64,000 bases of DNA, taken from the NCBI GenBank assembly GCA_948144175.1, contig CANXME010002489.1, positions 146,078-210,077 on the forward strand, written 5' to 3'. The notes under the pieces are model-generated. The model made no database searches and was not told the origin of the DNA. It was given only the letters and a program-made list of their open reading frames with translations. Numbering within the stretch: position 1 is the first letter of the stretch; each line of letters opens with the position of its first letter. Position numbers and translations under genes: made by a program. This stretch comes from Closterium sp. NIES-65. Taxonomy: Eukaryota; Streptophyta; Zygnematophyceae; Desmidiales; Closteriaceae. Of the stretch, positions 1 through 11,309 are shown piece by piece.

Positions 1-2336
1 GCTAGAGGCACGCGCGTCATGCACCGTGTCTGCAAGTCCACCCACATCGTGCGCCATTCAGTCTTGAAAAATGCTACAATGCCCTGCAACATTGGGTTCC
101 CATGTCCGGTACAGTATTATGGAGTTGCACAATGCGAGTATGGGTTCGGTGGTGCACCATGAAGGGCCCATTTGTTTTCCGCTTGCCCTCTCCCCAAGTG
201 AGCTTGTGATGACGTGAGGACACAAGGACGACGATGTCACGATCTTCGGCGAACTTCACTGCGTTGAGACCAAGCATGAATTGTGTGAAGAGCTGCACCG
301 TACAACAGCGACAATCACAGAGACATTTATTAAGCAACAACTTCAGGAGTCCATACACAAGAGACATCTTCTGATGTTCTACAGATGGCCATTACCTCAG
401 GTGTTATGCAGCCGGACCGAGTGCGGCGGACGTACACCCACTCATCGCCATTCACATCGGAGCCTAGCTGCATTGGCTCACGGTCGTGGCTCACTACAAT
501 GGGCTTGAAGCGGTGCGCGACGTCGACGGAATAGAGAAGGCCGATAGACAGCCTCTTCAGTTCATTCCCATTGCGCGCGCCAAACGGATGCACGTACAGG
601 GAGGAGTGTAACCTCTACAAAGCAGTAGACGTGGCATGGGGTTGCACCGAGGCGCGTCATGAGATCCTTTAGTGCCGCCATGGAAGTAAAATAGCGTCCC
701 AAAACCCCAAGCTGCATATGATATACCCGTTAAGTGAGGAGGGTCCAACGTCCACTCTCTAGGCTACTTGAGAAAGCCCGGGTCGAGCTTCTGTTTGCAT
801 GAGCACCAGTGCACCAGGCGTGTTTTTGCCCTGCCCAACGTAGATTGACCATCTGTGACCACAGAATATACGGATTGCGTAATTACGTGGGTACATGCCA
901 TAGACTAAAAGAGTTGTGCGCGGTTATAACCACATGTGTGTGCCCAGAATGCTCATCTGTTAGTGACTTCGCAGTACCCTTTATAGTTTCATCGCGGGCG
1001 TGTTGGGTATGCTAGCATTTGTGAACATGATTTTGTATGTCAAGACGCATTCATAGTTTGTGAAAATTCCCAACATACTCCTTACTAACTGGAGCTCATT
1101 ATGAAGCTACATCCAACTGCATTTTAACGTGGATATTCTTTTCTTTCACCATACCTTTGTTCGTGGAATTTTCATTTTGTCCACGTTACAAGACGAGCTC
1201 AGTCAATTTCTATCCCCATCATGGAACTGTTCGGTACAGTAACATCCTTGTTATTAGTGTTTTATTGTTTTATCGTGGGACATATGCCGTTTATAAAATA
1301 TTGCACCACTGGGTACCACAATGTTGTGTTGTGTCGCAAAGTTGTATGTTGACAAGGGAGCAGTATCCTTGGAAAGTTAAAGGCACGTAACAAGTGTCAG
1401 CTTCACACGAAACTTGCTACCAATCACGCACCGCCTTGGTGGTATCCACATTCAGAAATCGCGAGTAGTGCCTAGGTCTACATCAACTCAACCGATCCGA
1501 GAATGTTTACCGATGGTGCCTGTTTGTGCCGATAAGTGGTTTTGTAGAACCAAAGCCTAGGGGCTAAGTTCTTGCCAGGCTAGGGTTTCATCCTGTATCC
1601 CCATCTCGGAGTAGCCATGGTGCCTCGAACCAAAGCACAGACCGCTATGCGCGGTCTCCGCATGCCTGAGGCCATGGCAACGCGTAGACAAGCAGTTGGG
1701 GCGTGGCAGGATAAAACCACTATCCCGGAATCACAGGGCCACAAGCGAATGCGCTTGCATGAAATTCAGCAGGGGAAAACCATTCATGAGAATGCAGCTG
1801 AGGCGAGAATATCCCCATGGGGCTAGCAGTTGGTTGGCGTAAAGGAAGAGCCTGCGTATAATGACGCTGGCCGACAATACATATTTCGGGAACGCGGTCA
1901 TGGATTTCCATAACATGTACGTTTTCGCAGGCGGTACTCATACACGCGAACATGTCGTTAGCACGGCCTGTTGATCAGTAAGTTGCGTCATGCCTCGTCC
2001 TTTGTCCCTTCACCCCCATGCAGCCTCCTGAACATCAGGTACCCGAGATGTCCGAATGGAAAATCTTGGGTGGTCCTTGACAGCAAGGCGTATGCGTATG
2101 CCCAGATTCACAAGAAGCCCGTCGGGAGATGCACGGGCCAATCCGTATTCGACTACGATTACATCGCCAATCCAATATTTGCCGGGTACGTACGGGATCT
2201 TCTCCCGTGTTAAATTCGCCCATCCAACGCGCCCGTCAAACACCAAATCGTGGATCGTGCAATAAGCACTATTCTTTGATGGTGGTCACCAACCCGAGCG
2301 GAATTGTAAGCACATCGGCATCACCTATGGAGTTCA
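1..2336. other. No recognisable gene
   Basis: I see no domain, splice pattern, RNA gene or repeat boundary that I can name. Short open frames occur on both strands, the longest about 80-100 residues, without recognisable motifs. The base composition is more even than in the GC-rich transposons that follow. It may be intergenic DNA or decayed repeat. Confidence 0.5.
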
Positions 2337-2464
2337 TGTCAAAGGAAACGAGAGAATGAACTATGAATGAGTTGGGTACAAGTACTAACCCTAATTGGGT
2401 TGTACCCCTTATGGGATACCCCACTACAGCCTACACAAAATGTATAAGCTACAACATTCTGACA
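2337..2464 (-). repeat. E1 3' LTR (left)
   Basis: This starts TG and ends CA, next to the polypurine tract at 2465-2480. It resembles the LTRs of C and D (block GTTGGGTACAAGTACTAACC) rather than the LTR at the other end of E1. The left limit is my best choice and not certain. Confidence 0.65.
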
Positions 2465-2674
2465 CACCCCCATAGGCAAGGTGGGGGAGAACAAGGGGTC
2501 ACAAGACCAGTCAAGCAAAGCAAAGCAAAGCAAGCTCAGGGTGGATCTCAAAGTCACCACACATTCCGAGCACAAGTTCAAGGCCACAAGGCCAGTTCAC
2601 ATGCAGGAGTACACATATATATATAAAACTAGACAAGTAAGAGCAGTTATATATATGTAACAGTACAAGCAAGG

Positions 2675-4853
2675 TCAAGAGGTGAGCAAGTGAGGCAAGA
2701 CAGGCACAAGACCCAGCTGGGTGCAGAAGCGCTGATGATCACAAGGCGCAAGTGCCTTGGTGAAGACATCAGCAGTGTTGGCCTCAGAGGCCACGTAGGC
2801 AAGCCGCAACTGACCACGCTGCTGTAGCTCATGAGCAAGGAAGTAGCGGAGAGCAATGTGCTTTGTTCTGTGCTCCAGTCTCTGCTCTCGACACAAGGCC
2901 AACATGGCCTTGTTGTCTACGTACAGAACTGGAGGAGAACAAGGCGGCTCTCCAAGGTCAGTCAGCAGGTAGGTGAGCCAGCGAAGCTCCTGTGCAGCCA
3001 TGGCCCCTGCGTAGATCTCAGCCTCACAACTGGAGCCGAGAACAGAAGATGAGCGAGTAGCCCGCCACAAAACAGAGCCGGAACCAAGGCTGAAGGTGTA
3101 ACCCTGTGACGACCGCTGCGTAGCCTGGTCGTCAGCCCAAGAAGCGTCTGCATGCCCACTGAGGACCACTGGACTCCGCCCTCCAAGCACTAGCCCCATG
3201 CCCGTACGAGCAACCTCCATGACTAAGCCAATGCGGCGCTCAGCAACCCCATTCTGCTGCGGAGAGGCCGGAAGCGTGAACGTCAAGGGGATGCCGTGCT
3301 CCTCACAGAAGGCTGCCAAGAGGTCGGAGGAAAACTCAGTCCCGACGGAGTGCAAACGCAGGATGGGAAACTCCGTCCCGAACCGCTCGCGGAGCTGGAG
3401 ACGAGCAGTGCGGATCCAAGGGATCAAAACATCAGGGACCTCACCCTTGGTGCGCAAGGGGAAGACCGTGGTGTAACGCGTGTAGTCGTCGACGACCAGT
3501 AGGAAGTACTGCTCGTGGCCCTATCCACGGACGCGAGCTGGGCCCCACGCGTCCAGGTGGAGAGTCTGCAAGGGAGCCTCTGTGGGAGGGAACGAGGAGG
3601 AGTGAGGAGCGGTGCGCTTCCGCCCCTCGATACAGGGAGAGACAGGGAGGAGCAGGCGAGGGTGGGAGGGGAGGGAGAAACCTGGGAAGACCAGAGAGAA
3701 GGACACGGCGGTGCATGCTGCGAAGGCGCTGCACCGAGGGGTGACCAAGGCGGTGGTGCCAAAGGAGGGTCTCGTGCGACAAGGCGCGACACGAGCAGGG
3801 GGCTGACAACTGACCTGACGCAGACGCAGACGCAGCTACTTGAGGGGACTCAATGACCAGTGTGTACAGGCCCGACCCCGGCTGCCGAGTGAAGGTAGCC
3901 AGGTAACGACCCGTCTGAGCACACGTGCAGTGTGTCACACGCTCGTAGGCAGGGGTGAACTTGTGGACACTCGCGTCCTGGAGCACAGACCCCACCACCA
4001 AGTTTGTAGAGAACGAGGGGAGGTAAAGACCCGACAGTGTGCCAGACGAGACAGCAGAACAAGGGAGGACAGTGGAGGAGGTCGCACGGACTGGACCACC
4101 AGAGGGGTCTGCAAGGGAGACTGGAACCGGCGGACTGAGCGGTGCGAGGGTGGTGCTGTCGCGAAAGAAGGAGCGAGAAGCACCAGAGTCAAGTGTAAAG
4201 GTATAAAAGGCCGCAGCAGGCGCAGTACCAGAGAGAGCAGACTCACCAGCACCTGGAGCAGCACTCTCACCCGTACCTAGAGCAGGAGACACACTAGCCC
4301 CTAGAGCAGCAGCCTCACCAGCACCTAGAGCAGCAGGCTTTATATCTGGGTCAGGCGATACGCACAGGTAACAGGCACGGTCAGCACTAGTAGGCAATGC
4401 ATACATGGCAGTGAGGATAGCATCATAGTCAAGAGCATATATATCTACCCTCTGTCCAAGCAGCTCCACCCAGTTGGGGAGATCAGCCTCGTCACCAAAC
4501 TCGGTATGCCAGGCGTCGCTCAGACGGGCGAAGCAGCGGGATTGTGTGTGACGAAGAGTCCCGCATGCCTGACCAGTCCAAGCACCAGTGCGAATGACGT
4601 ACGGGCAGCAAACGGTACTCAGAGACCCTCTACTCTAAGCGTACCACTCACGAAGCTGCTGGGGCGTGAGAGACTCACGCGGACATCGCTGGAGCTGCAT
4701 CTGGCCACTGCCAGTCGCAGCAGTAGCATTAGTAGCAGTAGTAGTAGCAGTAACAGCAGTAGCAGCGCGGCCACCCCGACAACCCCAACTAGTGTACCAC
4801 TCACGAAGCTGCTGGGGCGTGAGGGACTCACGTGGACGTCGCTGGAGCTGCAT
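2675..4853 (-). pseudogene. E1 copia polyprotein remnant (protease, GAG-pre-integrase, integrase piece fused to RNase H)
   Basis: The N-terminal end has two copies of the TPQQLREWY motif (about 4640-4850), then the C-x13-C-x4-H-x4-C motif. It continues with VDIYALDYD, the protease motif FTLDSGASRSFF (near 4180) and the HHRLGHPS GAG-pre-integrase motif (near 3760). The frame is broken by TAG at 4635-4637 and 3523-3525, both at Gln positions of related copies, and by a frameshift near 3720. Around 3205 the integrase motif QQNGVAERRIG runs in frame straight into the RNase H region (GLVLGGRSPV), skipping the integrase C-terminus, the linker and the whole reverse transcriptase. The second integrase Asp is also lost (LHSVG instead of LHSDRGG). 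The RNase H end is open to a TGA at 2675. It cannot support its own transposition. Confidence 0.85.
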
Positions 4854-4909
4854 CTGGCCACCGCCAGTAGCAGCAGCAATAGCAGTAGTAGTAGCCGCAA
4901 CGCGTCCAG

Positions 4910-6080
4910 GGCAGGCGCGGCAGGCAGGCAGGCAAATAGGCAGGCGAGCAGGCAGGCAGGCAGGTAGGCAGGCGAGCAGGCAGGCAGGTAGGCAAGCATG
5001 CAGGCAGGCGGCAGCGCTCGAACAAGGCAGGTGCTCACCAGTGGCAAGTAGGGCCAGCGCTCGGCATGGCCGCAACAGTGGCTGTATTTTAGGGCCACAG
5101 CAGTTGTAGGGTAGGGTCGCGTCAGCTGTAGGTCGGAGCCGCGTCAGCGTCCAGGCAGGGCCGCGTCGGCGGGAGGGCGCGGCCGCGGCAGTTGCAGGGC
5201 TGGGTCGCTCGAGCGGCAGGTCGGGGTCGCGGCAACTGCAGGGCTGGCGGGGCCGCGTCGGAGTCAGGGCGGGGCCGCGTCAGCAGCAGGGCGTGGCCGC
5301 GTCGGCGTCTGGTTGGGGCCGCGTCAGCAGCAGAGCGCGGCCTCGGGAGGTTCGGGCAGCGACCTGACGGGGCCGCGACAGCGGCAGGGCGGGGCCGCGA
5401 CCTGGCGGCGCCGCGAGAGCGGCCTGACGGGGCCGCGACAGCGGCAGGGTGGGGGCGCGACTGCGGCAAGGCGGGGCCGCGACCTAACAAGACCGCGACA
5501 GCGGCAGGGCAGGGCCGCGACCGCGGCCTGACGGGGCCGCGACTTCGGCAGGGCGGGGCTGCGACCTGACGGGGCCGCGACAGCGGCAGGGCGGGGCCGC
5601 GACCGCGGCCTGACAGGGCCGCGACTGCGGCAAGGCGGGGCCGCGATCGCGGCCTGACGGGGCCGCGACTGCGGCAAGGCGGGGCCGCGATCGCGGCCTG
5701 ACGGGGCCGCGACTGCGGCAAGGCGGGGCTGCGACCGCGGCCTGACGGGGCTGCGTCAGCGACCTGGCGGGGCCGCGCTCTTGCCTGCAGAGGCTGCGGG
5801 CGGGCGGCGAGGGCCTGCAGGGGCGGCGCGCGGTCGGGCAAAGGCTGCGCGCGGGCGGCGAGGGCCTGCAGGGGCAGCGCGCCGGCCTGACGGGCCTGCA
5901 GGGGCGGCTCGCGGGTCTGAGTGACCTGCAGGTGGTAGCTCGGGGGGCTGACGGGCCTGCAGGAGCGGCTCGGGGGCTTGACGGGCCTGTAGAGGCGGCT
6001 CGGGGGCCTGACGGGCCTGTAGAGGCGGCTCGAGGGCATGATGGGCCTCCAGGGGCGGCTCGTGGGCCCTACTAGCCTGG
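4910..6080 (-). repeat. E1 leader tandem arrays
   Basis: A (CAGG)n-like stretch (about 4915-5010) is followed by a long array of short GC-rich units (about 5130-5780; coding-strand core GCGGCCCCG with CGCGACC-type spacers). Longer units of about 40-55 bp with CTGCAGGGGCGG follow (5780-6080). Open frames across it are composed of Arg/Pro/Ala repeats and are by-products of the array. Confidence 0.75.
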
Positions 6081-6215
6081 AGGGGCGGCGCACTGGCCTA
6101 GGGCAGCAGGAGACAGCGCGAAGGCTGCAGGACGGCGCGCGCATCGCAGCACGTCACTAGGCAAGGCAGGCAGGCACAGGACAACACGTGGGGTAGCGCG
6201 GTTACCGCAACGGTA

Positions 6216-6270
6216 GGTGGGCCCGAAGAAAAAAAAAAAACGGTCCTACGGACCTAGTGCTCTGATGCCA
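6216..6270 (-). promoter_or_regulatory. E1 primer-binding site, hairpin and GGGCCCACC box
   Basis: On the minus strand, directly inside the LTR, lies TGGCATCAGAGCACTAGG (6253-6270). It is close to the plant initiator-Met primer site TGGTATCAGAGC. It overlaps a hairpin GGTCC-GTA-GGACC (6242-6254) and is followed by GGGCCCACC (6216-6224). Confidence 0.75.
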
Positions 6271-6401
6271 TGTTAGAATCTAGCAGTAGGAATGATTGCA
6301 TTGAGCAGCATGAGGAGTACAAGTAGGAAACCCTGAAGTGTTGTACCCCATATGAGCTACCCCACTACAGCCTACACAGACTATAGCATATGAGTTTGAC
6401 A
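6271..6401 (-). repeat. E1 5' LTR (right)
   Basis: 131 bp, bounded by TG and CA on the plus strand (TGTTAGAATC to TTTGACA) and abutting the primer site. It resembles the LTR of element I (62142-62272) more than the left LTR of E1. Confidence 0.75.
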
Positions 6402-7675
6402 AGTACTTCGAATGAAGCCTAGCTAGCCTGTGGATCCGGTCGAGTCACGCGGTTTGGGTGGAAGCGCGGCGAGCAACCAACAGAGAGGCGGGGTGGAAGC
6501 TGAGGAGGGAGAAACGCGTGATCTTAGCAGCGGCACGCTAGTGTATGAGAGCTTTACATGTAAAGCGGCAGCGAGAAGCTGAAATGTGGCTTGCTTGTTG
6601 GGCTTGCCTGATGGAACCCCAACGGTCACTCCCTAGATATTGCACAGGAAACCCGGCCCTGAAATTGCTACCAATTTTGACACGTTGACGGCTTCGGCTC
6701 GGCGCGCGAAGGTGGCTGTCAGCAGCAGGTGGAGGATGATTGGTTGTGCTCTCTGAATCTGTCAGCCAATGAAGAACACCTTCGCTGTGAGCTGGATGTG
6801 AAGCGAAGTAACAGACTTCGAAAAGAGATAGCGAAGTTTTATTTGGAATCAAGTCATCCATTCTTACTAATCTAGCTTTTGTGTTCGTATCGAGGTATCC
6901 TCTGTATGGAAACGTTCGCCAACCTCCGCTGCCCTTTCCTGCTGCGCCACCTGCGCCAACAACGGCAGTCAAGAAAGTCCTTGACCAGGTTTATTGCACA
7001 TGTGGCGGGGCGGAGAACAGAAATCGTGAGAGAAGGCGTCACGAGGTTTCACCTGAATTTCTCCTTTTGATTAGTTTCCGTGCCCTGCGGCGATTCATCC
7101 GCGGCCTTTGCAGTGTGAGGTTGCAGAATTACGGTTCGATTAGGCTGCCCGGACGATTCGAAAATATCAACATCAAAGTTATTTTTGATGTATCAGAACT
7201 CACGGAAAAACGGTTGGAAACTCTACTCCCACACTCCTCCCCTCCCCCTCCACCTTCGTTACATTTCACGCTGGCGCTTGCAGAAAAAAATTCGGCAGGT
7301 TGCCCGCTATCGTACCCTCCAAATATGTCACTAACATTGTGGTCACCTTTCCCGCCAGGTAACCCGCCAATTGCGTCCATGTAAATGTCGTCACGCATTC
7401 TCCTGGTTTTCCAGAGCGCATATTGAACAGAACACCCCCAAATCATCTCCTGAAACCGATGTGTATCTCTGCGTACCGTTGCTTAAAAGTTCAGCACCAT
7501 AAAGGTTTGGTTCGTAACCTCCTCATATGCGGCCTCCACCAGATCAGAATATATAGCTATCGACAGGTGATCGAGGTATCAAGTGTTTACTTCGTTAGCT
7601 ATCTCATCACCCAGGCAACATTCCATTTCATTATACTCTAGAAATTGACTCACTAGCTAGGGGCTTTGGTCCGCG
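6402..7675. other. Intergenic region upstream of the CHRD gene
   Basis: No domain is recognised. Open frames exist on both strands (for example minus 6538-6972 and 7129-7446, plus 6881-7384), but none has a motif I can name. An AATATATAGC sequence at 7548-7557 lies about 120 bp before the start codon of the next gene and could be its TATA element; this is weak. Confidence 0.4.
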
Positions 7676-10600
7676 ATGGGGCTCCACCGTTACCTCGGCT
7701 TGTCGGTTTTTCTCCTAGTCGTCACAGCATCCTTCGGTGAGTGACAATAGTAGTTCTCACTCGAATTCCATTAATACATCGAATGTCAGTAGATTCCCTT
7801 GAATTTATCACTCACCCATGCGTTCAATTCAGCTGTTGCTTTCTCATTTATTCCACGTGATTGTTTTCTTCCATCTGCTGCGCAGCGATCACGACGGCAC
7901 GCCCTGTGAAGGACGGGAAGGACAAGGGCGGGAAAAAGGGGCCCCCCGACGCGGGCCCGTGCCTGCTGCCCAAGCCGAAAGACGCCGAGGCTCTCGGGAA
8001 TCTGACGGGTGAGATTTCTCCAGGGAATCTGACGGGTGAGATTCCTCCCGGGAATCTGACAGGTGATAGAATCTCGGGAACGTCTAGACGCTTGGCGGGT
8101 GGTGTGGTCTGTCCGTTCGAGGATTTACGCGTTGAGTTGAAACACGCATCGACGAGATTCAAAAGGATTTCACAAACAAAACGCCAGCTTCTCTCCTTTT
8201 CTCGCCTCTCCTCACACCTCTACCTTCGCGCGCTCACTGTCCTCTCCGCCCTTCTCCCACACCCTTTCGCTCCCCCGCTCCCCTCCCCTCCACGTGCCCT
8301 CCTCTCGGCGTACTCCCTCTCCGCGTCTCCGCGCAGCGATTCTCGCCGCGCGGCTGAACGGATCCGAAATGCTTGGGGCGACGGGCGACGTCAACGCCAC
8401 TGGGCGAGTCTGCCTCGCCGTCTTCGAGTAAGCCACTTGATCCCACTTGCGTATGGTGCGGCCATCACACCATATGCCATCCGCCTGTGATGCGGCCACT
8501 TGTCCCTCTGAGATGCCTTCCGTCTTCAGTCTTCCTCCTGCTGACGAGTCTGCCTCGCCGTCTTCCAGTAAGTCGCTTCATCCATCCGAGTCAGATAAGT
8601 CTCGCCACTTGTCTTCCCCTTGCACATGGTGCCTCGCCGTCTTCGAGTAAGCCCAACCGCTCGTGCTCTGTGCGCCCACCTGGACCTCTATGCTGCCTTC
8701 CCCCTTCCACCCACCCACACAACGGTCACTTTCCGCTCGTGCTCTGTGCGCCCACCCGGACCTCTGTGCTGCCTTCCCCCTTCCACCCACCCACACAACG
8801 GTCACTTTCCGCTCGTGCTCTGTGCGCCCACCCGGACCTCTATGCTGCCTTCCCCCTTCCACCCACCCACACAACGGTCACTTTCCGCTCGTGCTCTGTG
8901 CGCCCACCCGGACCTCTGTGCTGCCTTCCCCCTTCCACCCACCCACACAACGGTCACTGTCCGCTCGTGCTCTGTGCGCCCACCCGGACCTCTATGCTGC
9001 CTTCCCCCTTCCACCCCCCTGGCCACTTTCCGCTCGTGCTCTGTGCGCCCACCCGGACCTCTATGCTGCCTTCCCCCTTCCACCCCCCTGGCCACTTTCC
9101 GCTCGTGCTCTGTGCGCCCACCCGGACCTCTATGTTGCCTTTCCCCTCCCACCCACCCAAACTCAGCGGTCGCTATCCGTTACTCCACTCACATGCGCAT
9201 TTCCATCCCTCCCTTCTGCTCGCTCGTGTGAACCATGACGGAAACTGTCAGGTTAGACGGCGACTACAACGTTTTCTACAGCGTCGTCACCTCCGCCTCC
9301 GACGAAGCCGAGCCGTACGCCCCTTCGATCTATCAAGGCGCGGCGGGAGAGGCGGGAACCGCCGTTCATAATACTGTCGCGGCAGGGGAAACCGCCACGT
9401 GGGTAAATCTTACTCGTTCGCCGCCTCCCCCGCCCAAGGGCAAGAAGAACAAGGGCACACCGCCCGCCCCGCCTCCTCCGAAGTACACTTATGCCACTAA
9501 CGGGACGTGGCTTAAAGCGAGTACATTGTCCACGATCGGCGGGCAGACACTGAAGGAGCTGGTGGATGCGATTATTGCGACGCCGGACGGGTACTACGCG
9601 ACATTCGCGACTACTGATTTTGAGTCGGGTGCGGCGCGGGGGCAGTTTCAGTCGGACCCGCTTCCGCCACCGCCGAAGGGCAAGAAGAGCGGGAAGGATG
9701 GAGGGAAGAAGGGTGGTGGGAAGACTGATGGCGATCGGTTCGGCACTCTTGTGGGTAAGCGCTTAAGAAATGAAGCCTGCTTCGGCTCTCCTGCCTCGCC
9801 CATTCCTGCCTCGCCCAGGCAAATCAACCAAGCGCCGTGCTCCCTCTGGCTCTCACGTAGCAGAGGCAGCGCGACTCACAGCTCCAATTGATATTCTCTG
9901 CATTTTTTTTCCTTCTCCGTGGTTCCGCGACTTCGTGCAGGTGCGGTCGCAGCGCGGGTCAACGGCTCAAGCGTTGACCTCCAAGCTGACGTCAACGCCA
10001 CGGGCTGCGTTGACCTCGTCATCTTCTTGTAAGTTCCCCTTCTCACGTCTCTTTTTGAGGCGCCTCATAAATAGACGGGCTGCGTTCACATCGTCATCTT
10101 CTTGTAAGCTTAGCCGTCTCTCTTCCCTTTTCTCCCTTCTCCCTTCTCCCTTCTCCCTTCTCCCTTCTCCCTTCTCTCGTCTCTCGTCTCTCGACTCGTC
10201 TCATTTTCCTCAGTTCTTCAATTCACTTCTGAGTCGACTCAAAAAAACTCCTCAGTTCTTCAATACTTTTCTCCCCTCCGATCACTCCTTAATCACTCAA
10301 CCTCACCGTACGTGTAGTAACACCCGTCCCTCCCTGCCCCTCCCTGCCCCTCTCTACCAACACCCTCGGTAGAAACGCCACAACCAACGACTACGACATT
10401 TATTACCACGTCCGCGTCAATCTGAACGACTCTGGGGAGCCCACTGGTGTCATCATCAAGAAAGGCGCTGACGTGGCACTCACCGTGACCACCAGCGACG
10501 CCAAGTGGACCAATCGCACGCTCTCAGTCGCCGAGCGCGCCAAGCTGGGCAGGAAACTGTCTCCCAAGGGCAGGAAGGGCAAGCAGCCGCCTCCCCCTCC

Positions 10601-10862
10601 CCCTCCCCTCGGCTACAACTACGAAACCACCGGCACTTGGCTAAGCGTCAGTACCTTGACCGCGGATAACGGGCAGACGTACAAGGAGCTGGCGGATGCC
10701 ATGCTGACTGCGCCTGACGCTTACTCTGCTCTTGTCTACACCACGACGTACGAGAACGGTGCTGCGAGCGGAGCGTTCGCGAATGTCACCACAGGTGGTG
10801 GTGGTCGTGCTGGCAAATTGTCCGTCAAATTGGCCGTTCGGACTTACCTGAGAGGCCATTGA
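7676..10862 (+). CDS. Secreted protein with two CHRD domains, six exons
   Basis: My model joins 7676-7736, 7886-8008, 8337-8427, 9252-9754, 9941-10028 and 10373-10862, giving 451 residues and a TGA stop. All five introns are GT-AG and phases match. Exon 1 encodes a signal peptide (MGLHRYLGLSVFLLVVTASF). Two similar CHRD modules follow, each with an ARLNGSE/ARVNGSS start, an ATGxV strand, a second exon beginning YNVFYSV or YDIYYHV, and a C-terminal part TGTWLxxSTL, a Leu-rich stretch, then FExGAARGQF or YENGAASGAF. Between the halves are Pro/Lys linkers such as PPPPKGKK. CHRD domains occur in chordin and in bacterial and algal secreted proteins; the molecular role here is unknown. N-glycosylation sequons (NLT, NAT, NRT) fit secretion. 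The module-exon-module-exon layout suggests internal duplication. Exon 2 has three tandem donor sites (see 7997-8064). It is the only gene here with no lesion. Confidence 0.85.
7997..8064 (+). promoter_or_regulatory. Triplicated 5' splice site at the end of exon 2
   Basis: A 27-bp unit (GGGAATCTGACGGGTGAGAT plus a short spacer) is present three times. Each copy has its own GT donor, with exon ends at 8008, 8035 and 8062. All three donors are in the same phase, so alternative use would add 0, 9 or 18 residues without changing frame. Each added block contains an Asn-Leu-Thr sequon. Confidence 0.7.
8658..9168 (+). repeat. Tandem repeat in intron 3 of the CHRD gene
   Basis: There are seven units beginning CGCTCGTGCTCTGTGCGCCC at 8658, 8734, 8810, 8886, 8962, 9031 and 9100. 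The first five are spaced 76 bp, and the next two are 69 bp through a short internal deletion. The coding-looking frames through it are by-products. Spacers and units are of one kind, so it is not a CRISPR. Confidence 0.85.
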
Positions 10863-11072
10863 GCGAGGTCTGAGTGTATCCTTACCCTACTCAACCTCAT
10901 CCAGCACCACCAGACGGGGATCATCTACGTAATGGGAGTAAGGGTTTGGTACCCGTGTGGCCTTTGTACAAAGGCTTGGTTTAAATACTTGTTGTAGACA
11001 TTGATGGTGCTGGCTTTTTGCCTTATTAGTGCATGTTACGTTACCAATCGATTATCTCACTAACAGCCTCCT

Positions 11073-11309
11073 TGTAAGGAATTAGAATTTCTTACTGTAG
11101 TCACTTCTTAGCGAGAACATTCCGAAGGTTACGCGACAAACCTGTTCGGCCTATTTCGTCGGCCGGTTTACCCCCAAATCCTGCTACAATCACATCCATC
11201 ACCGGGCCAACCTCGCCCAACCTCCCCGCCTTGCAAGGACTCCCCCTATTTAGCGCTCGTCACTTTGTGATTTCAGTCATTCAATAATTCTCATTCTTGT
11301 TACCGTAAG
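11073..11309 (+). repeat. Dispersed LTR-like repeat, copy 1 (3'-truncated)
   Basis: Starts TGTAAGGAATTAGAATTTC and matches 54689-54961 and 55289-55560 over most of its length, including CTGTTCGGCCTATTTCGTCG and the CCCTATTTAG block. The last 30-40 bp present in the other copies are missing where the inverted-repeat element begins at 11310. Confidence 0.7.

Larger units (their letters stand above)
2337..6401 (-). mobile_element. E1: degenerate Ty1/copia retrotransposon with internal deletion
   Basis: Read on the minus strand, the order is right-hand LTR, primer site, GC-rich leader, protease region, integrase piece, RNase H, 3' UTR and left-hand LTR. The 3' UTR holds the TATGGGGGTG polypurine tract common to all elements here. 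The element is about 4 kb, against about 7 kb for its relatives, because the integrase end and the reverse transcriptase are deleted. The two LTRs are of clearly different sequence types, and no matching target duplication flanks them (AGTAC follows the right LTR, GTTCA precedes the left). It is therefore probably a recombinant of two elements. Like B it shows no Gag capsid region. Confidence 0.8.

Noticed and set aside
2010-2246. 78-residue minus-strand frame
   Set aside because: The amino-acid mix looks natural, but there is no recognisable motif, splice support or repeat homologue, and overlapping frames of similar length exist on both strands.
5122-6144. 340-residue minus-strand frame in the E1 leader
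   Set aside because: It lies wholly in GC-rich tandem repeats between primer site and coding region; Arg/Pro/Ala repeats only.
6538-7446. Open frames upstream of the CHRD gene (minus 6538-6972 and 7129-7446, plus 6881-7384)
   Set aside because: They overlap each other on opposite strands and have no domain; possible exon pieces cannot be told from chance without RNA data.
8658-9168. CRISPR-like array
   Set aside because: Units are 76 or 69 bp and contiguous, without unique spacers, inside an intron of a eukaryotic gene.
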